DNA of 45,802 nucleotides, from positions 1 through 45,802 of the forward strand of contig PXDB01000030.1 of assembly GCA_003565155.1 (NCBI GenBank), written 5' to 3'. A program made the translations under genes and the position numbers. The notes beneath the pieces were generated by a model. That model ran no database searches and was not told the origin of the DNA. It saw only the letters and a list, made by a program, of their open reading frames with translations. The DNA is from Nitriliruptoraceae bacterium (GTDB lineage: Bacteria; Actinomycetota; Nitriliruptoria; Nitriliruptorales; Nitriliruptoraceae). Each line of letters opens with the position of its first letter. Within the stretch, counting starts at the first letter, position 1. Below, in pieces: positions 43,743 through 45,802 of the stretch.

Positions 43743-44858
43743 ATGAGGGCATGGATGGGACGGTCGGTGGGGGTGGTGATGCCGAACCCCGCAGTGGAGC
43801 TCCTGACCGTCCTGCGTGCACATGCGAAGACGGTGCTCGCCGACCATGCCGGGACGTCACGTCGCCTGGCCTACGTCAACTACCCGAACCACGGCAACGC
43901 CGGCGATCCAGCGCTGTGGCTCGGTGGACTGCAGCTGCTCGAGGAGCTCGGCCACCGCATCGTCTACCAGTGCGAGCCGGGCACCTACGACGTTGCAGCG
44001 CTCCGAGCAGCCGATCCGGACGCCATCGTCATCAACGGTGGCGGCAACCTCGGTGACCGTTATCCACGCCAGCAGAAGGGCCGTGAGGCGGTCCTCTCCG
44101 ACTGCCCGGACATCCCCACCCTCCAGCTACCCCAGAGCATCCACTTCTCCGACCTGAACGCCCTGGCACGGATGCAGCGCCTGGTGGCTGACCATCACGA
44201 CCTCACGCTGCTGGTGCGCGACCAGGTGAGCCTCGAGCGGGCCGAGCGGTGGTTCGACGCGCCGGTCGTCCGTTGCCCGGATCTCGCCTTCGCACTCGCT
44301 CCTCGTAGTCGCGCGGACACCGCACGTTGCGAGGTGCTGTGGCTGGCCCGGGGCGACAAGGAGGCCGCCGGCTACCGCCCCGACGTGGAGGGACTCGACG
44401 CGGAGGTGACCGACTGGCTGGGCACGATCGCCGATGAGCCCGCCTGGTCCCGCGCTCACCGCTGGGCCCGCACCCTCAACCGGCGGCTGACCCCGAAGGT
44501 GGCGGCTGGTGGGGCGGCGGCACGACGCTGGGGTCCGGTCCTGACGGCGACCTACCGCCCCCTCGCTGCGGCACGGGTCCTACGGGGCATGCGCATCCTG
44601 GCCCGCGGGCATGTCGTGGTGACAGACCGACTGCACGGTCACGTACTGTGTCTGCTGCAGGGCATCGAGCACGTGGTACTCGACAACGCCGACGGCAAGG
44701 TGCGCGCCCTGTACGAGGCGGACACCCACCCCGCCAGCATCGCCCACCTGGCCGACGATGCCGAGCAGGCGCGTCGGATCGTCGACCAGCTCCTGCGACC
44801 GGGCGGCGCTCCCGAGCTCAGCGACGGTCGAGGAACGCCGCCATCGCCTGCCGAGTGA
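43743..44858 (+). CDS. Polysaccharide pyruvyl transferase family protein
   Basis: 371 residues from ATG 43743; ATG 43779 with a GGGGGTGG-like site is an alternative start (MPNPAVELLT). The enzyme transfers pyruvate from PEP to a sugar as a ketal on surface polysaccharides. Family hallmarks are RLAYVNYPNHGNAGDPALWL near 41-60, INGGGNLGDRYPRQQKGRE near 98-116, LQLPQSIHFSD near 128-138, and the C-terminal VVVTDRLHGHVLCLLQGI with its His/Arg. It resembles EpsO/YvfF-type more than CsaB in its N-terminus. Its 3' end overlaps the SLH-protease gene tail to tail by 41 bases. SLH domains bind pyruvylated wall polymers, so this enzyme may create that ligand. Confidence 0.88.
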   Translation: MRAWMGRSVGVVMPNPAVELLTVLRAHAKTVLADHAGTSRRLAYVNYPNHGNAGDPALWLGGLQLLEELGHRIVYQCEPGTYDVAALRAADPDAIVINGGGNLGDRYPRQQKGREAVLSDCPDIPTLQLPQSIHFSDLNALARMQRLVADHHDLTLLVRDQVSLERAERWFDAPVVRCPDLAFALAPRSRADTARCEVLWLARGDKEAAGYRPDVEGLDAEVTDWLGTIADEPAWSRAHRWARTLNRRLTPKVAAGGAAARRWGPVLTATYRPLAAARVLRGMRILARGHVVVTDRLHGHVLCLLQGIEHVVLDNADGKVRALYEADTHPASIAHLADDAEQARRIVDQLLRPGGAPELSDGRGTPPSPAE

Positions 44859-45802
44859 CCCCGCGGGTCGGCTGGAAGCTGCCGTCGTCGTAGCCACGGG
44901 TGATGCCGGTGCGCGCCCCCCAGGCGATCGCGGCGTGGAAGTCGTGACCCTCAGCGACGTCGGTGAAGGTCACCAGCTCGGCCGCTCCGTGCTGCTCGCC
45001 CGCAGGCTCGTCGTGCCCGGGTTCCTCCGGAAGGGGCTCCTCGGCTTGCGCCGTCGCACCTTCGGGTTCACCGGCCATGCGGTACAGGAAGGCCATCGCC
45101 GCCTGCCGGCTCACCGGCTTGGTGGGACGGAAGGTGCCGTCCGGCCAACCCTCTGTGATGCCCTCCTGTGCGCCCCAGGTGATCGCGTCCCGGAAGACGT
45201 GATCGCTATCGATGTCGACGAAGTCGTTGGCCCCGACCACCGCCGGCTCGCCCTCGAGCCGGTAGAGGAAGGCCATAGCGGCCTGCCGGGTCACCACCTG
45301 TCTGGGACGGAACGTGCCATCCGACCAGCCCCGCAGCACCCCGTCCTCCACACCTCGGGCGATGGCCCCACAGAAGGGGTGGTCGTCGGCGACATCGCCG
45401 AAGGGCGCTCGGGTGCACTCGCCGTCGACCAGCAGCGGCGACGGGGGGAACAGCTCCTCGAGGGCGAGCCGCGGGAAGGTGTGGCCGGACGGTGTGCGGG
45501 TGTCGCTGACCGGCACAGCGGCCTCTTGGAGCCGGGCCACCAGGGTCTCCACGCTGGCGCCCGGGTCCTGCTGGCGGAGCAGGGCGACGGCACCCGCCAC
45601 ATGCGGCGTTGCCATCGAGGTCCCCGACCAGCGCTGGTACGCGCCGCCGGGCACCGCAGAGGCGATGAGCTCACCCGGCGCCAGGAGGTCCACCAGCTCC
45701 GGATGCGCGTTGGAGAAGTAGGCGACCTCGTCCTCGGGCGTGGTCGCGCCGACGGCGATGACGGTGGAGAGGCAGGCGGGCGCCGAGATCGCCCGTGCCG
45801 AA
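44818..45802 (-). CDS. Subtilisin-like serine protease with three SLH domains, 5' part outside window
   Basis: The frame runs off the right edge; the visible part (about 327 residues) is the C-terminal section. The edge reads CLSTVIAVGATTPEDEVAYF, then a VDLLAPGE segment and the catalytic Ser motif SGTSMATPHVAGAVALL, all peptidase S8. Three S-layer homology domains follow (from about FGDVADDHPFCGAIARGVED), each with GWSDGTFRPRQVVTRQ-like cores (GWPDGTFRPTKPVSRQ, GYDDGSFQPTRGVTRQ) and AAMAFLYR. Between SLH 2 and 3 is an acidic linker (AEEPLPEEPGHDEPAGEQ). The SLH domains should hold the protease on a pyruvylated cell-wall polysaccharide. The GTG at 45691-45693 is internal. The gene is antisense-overlapped by the pyruvyl transferase gene. 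Confidence 0.92.
   Translation of the reverse strand, partial: SARAISAPACLSTVIAVGATTPEDEVAYFSNAHPELVDLLAPGELIASAVPGGAYQRWSGTSMATPHVAGAVALLRQQDPGASVETLVARLQEAAVPVSDTRTPSGHTFPRLALEELFPPSPLLVDGECTRAPFGDVADDHPFCGAIARGVEDGVLRGWSDGTFRPRQVVTRQAAMAFLYRLEGEPAVVGANDFVDIDSDHVFRDAITWGAQEGITEGWPDGTFRPTKPVSRQAAMAFLYRMAGEPEGATAQAEEPLPEEPGHDEPAGEQHGAAELVTFTDVAEGHDFHAAIAWGARTGITRGYDDGSFQPTRGVTRQAMAAFLDRR

Overview
The window is about 70% G+C, densely packed and almost entirely coding. Many genes start with GTG, stop/start overlaps of the ATGA/GTGA kind are common, and several genes are actinobacterial in type: a GuaB3-like protein, a DUF2510 protein, a Y51-type PII protein with GlnD, and a GlnR-like box. It is very probably a chromosomal piece of an actinobacterium (Actinomycetota). 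Strongly acidic lipoprotein tails hint at a salt-adapted, possibly deep-branching lineage such as Nitriliruptoria/Egibacter/Euzebya relatives. That placement is inference only. I see no tRNA, rRNA, CRISPR array, phage or transposase.

Left part (1-10.6 kb): the 3' end of a class II fumarase gene. A long minus-strand group follows, transcribed as B12-binding mutase subunit, sucC, sucD, FIST-domain protein, glnB/glnK, glnD. It joins succinyl-CoA metabolism to nitrogen sensing. A GlnR-like operator and a strong hairpin lie in front of the PII gene. Next come a membrane protein with a ligand-less Rieske-like region, an SRPBCC protein, non-coding tandem repeats, a 41-residue membrane peptide and a very acidic small lipoprotein.

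Middle part (10.6-28.5 kb): a GDT1/TMEM165-type cation transporter, a lipoprotein cell-wall amidase coupled to a DUF2510 membrane protein, the PcrA/UvrD helicase, a small coiled-coil protein and a zinc-ribbon/DUF4870 membrane protein. Then comes a complete Liv-type ABC uptake operon (binding protein, two ATPases, two permeases) with an acyl-CoA synthetase gene inside it. A 744-bp spacer with tandem repeats precedes htpX-lemA and a methyltransferase gene.

Right part (28.5-45.8 kb): an SLC13-like transporter with RCK-type domains and the purine genes guaB3-guaA. A phosphonate biosynthesis operon follows: a cytidylyltransferase-PEP mutase fusion, phosphonopyruvate decarboxylase and an iron-type alcohol dehydrogenase. 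Downstream of it is a TPR/sulfotransferase-like membrane protein. The last 7 kb encode cell-surface proteins. A glucosaminidase, a NAGPA-type phosphodiester glycosidase and an M23 peptidase all carry the same C-terminal repeat module. A polysaccharide pyruvyl transferase gene then meets, tail to tail, a subtilisin-like protease with three SLH domains. My main hypothesis is that 33-45.8 kb is a surface-glycan region in which a CMP-activated phosphonate (probably 2-hydroxyethylphosphonate) and pyruvate decorate an envelope polymer that these repeat and SLH proteins bind or remodel.
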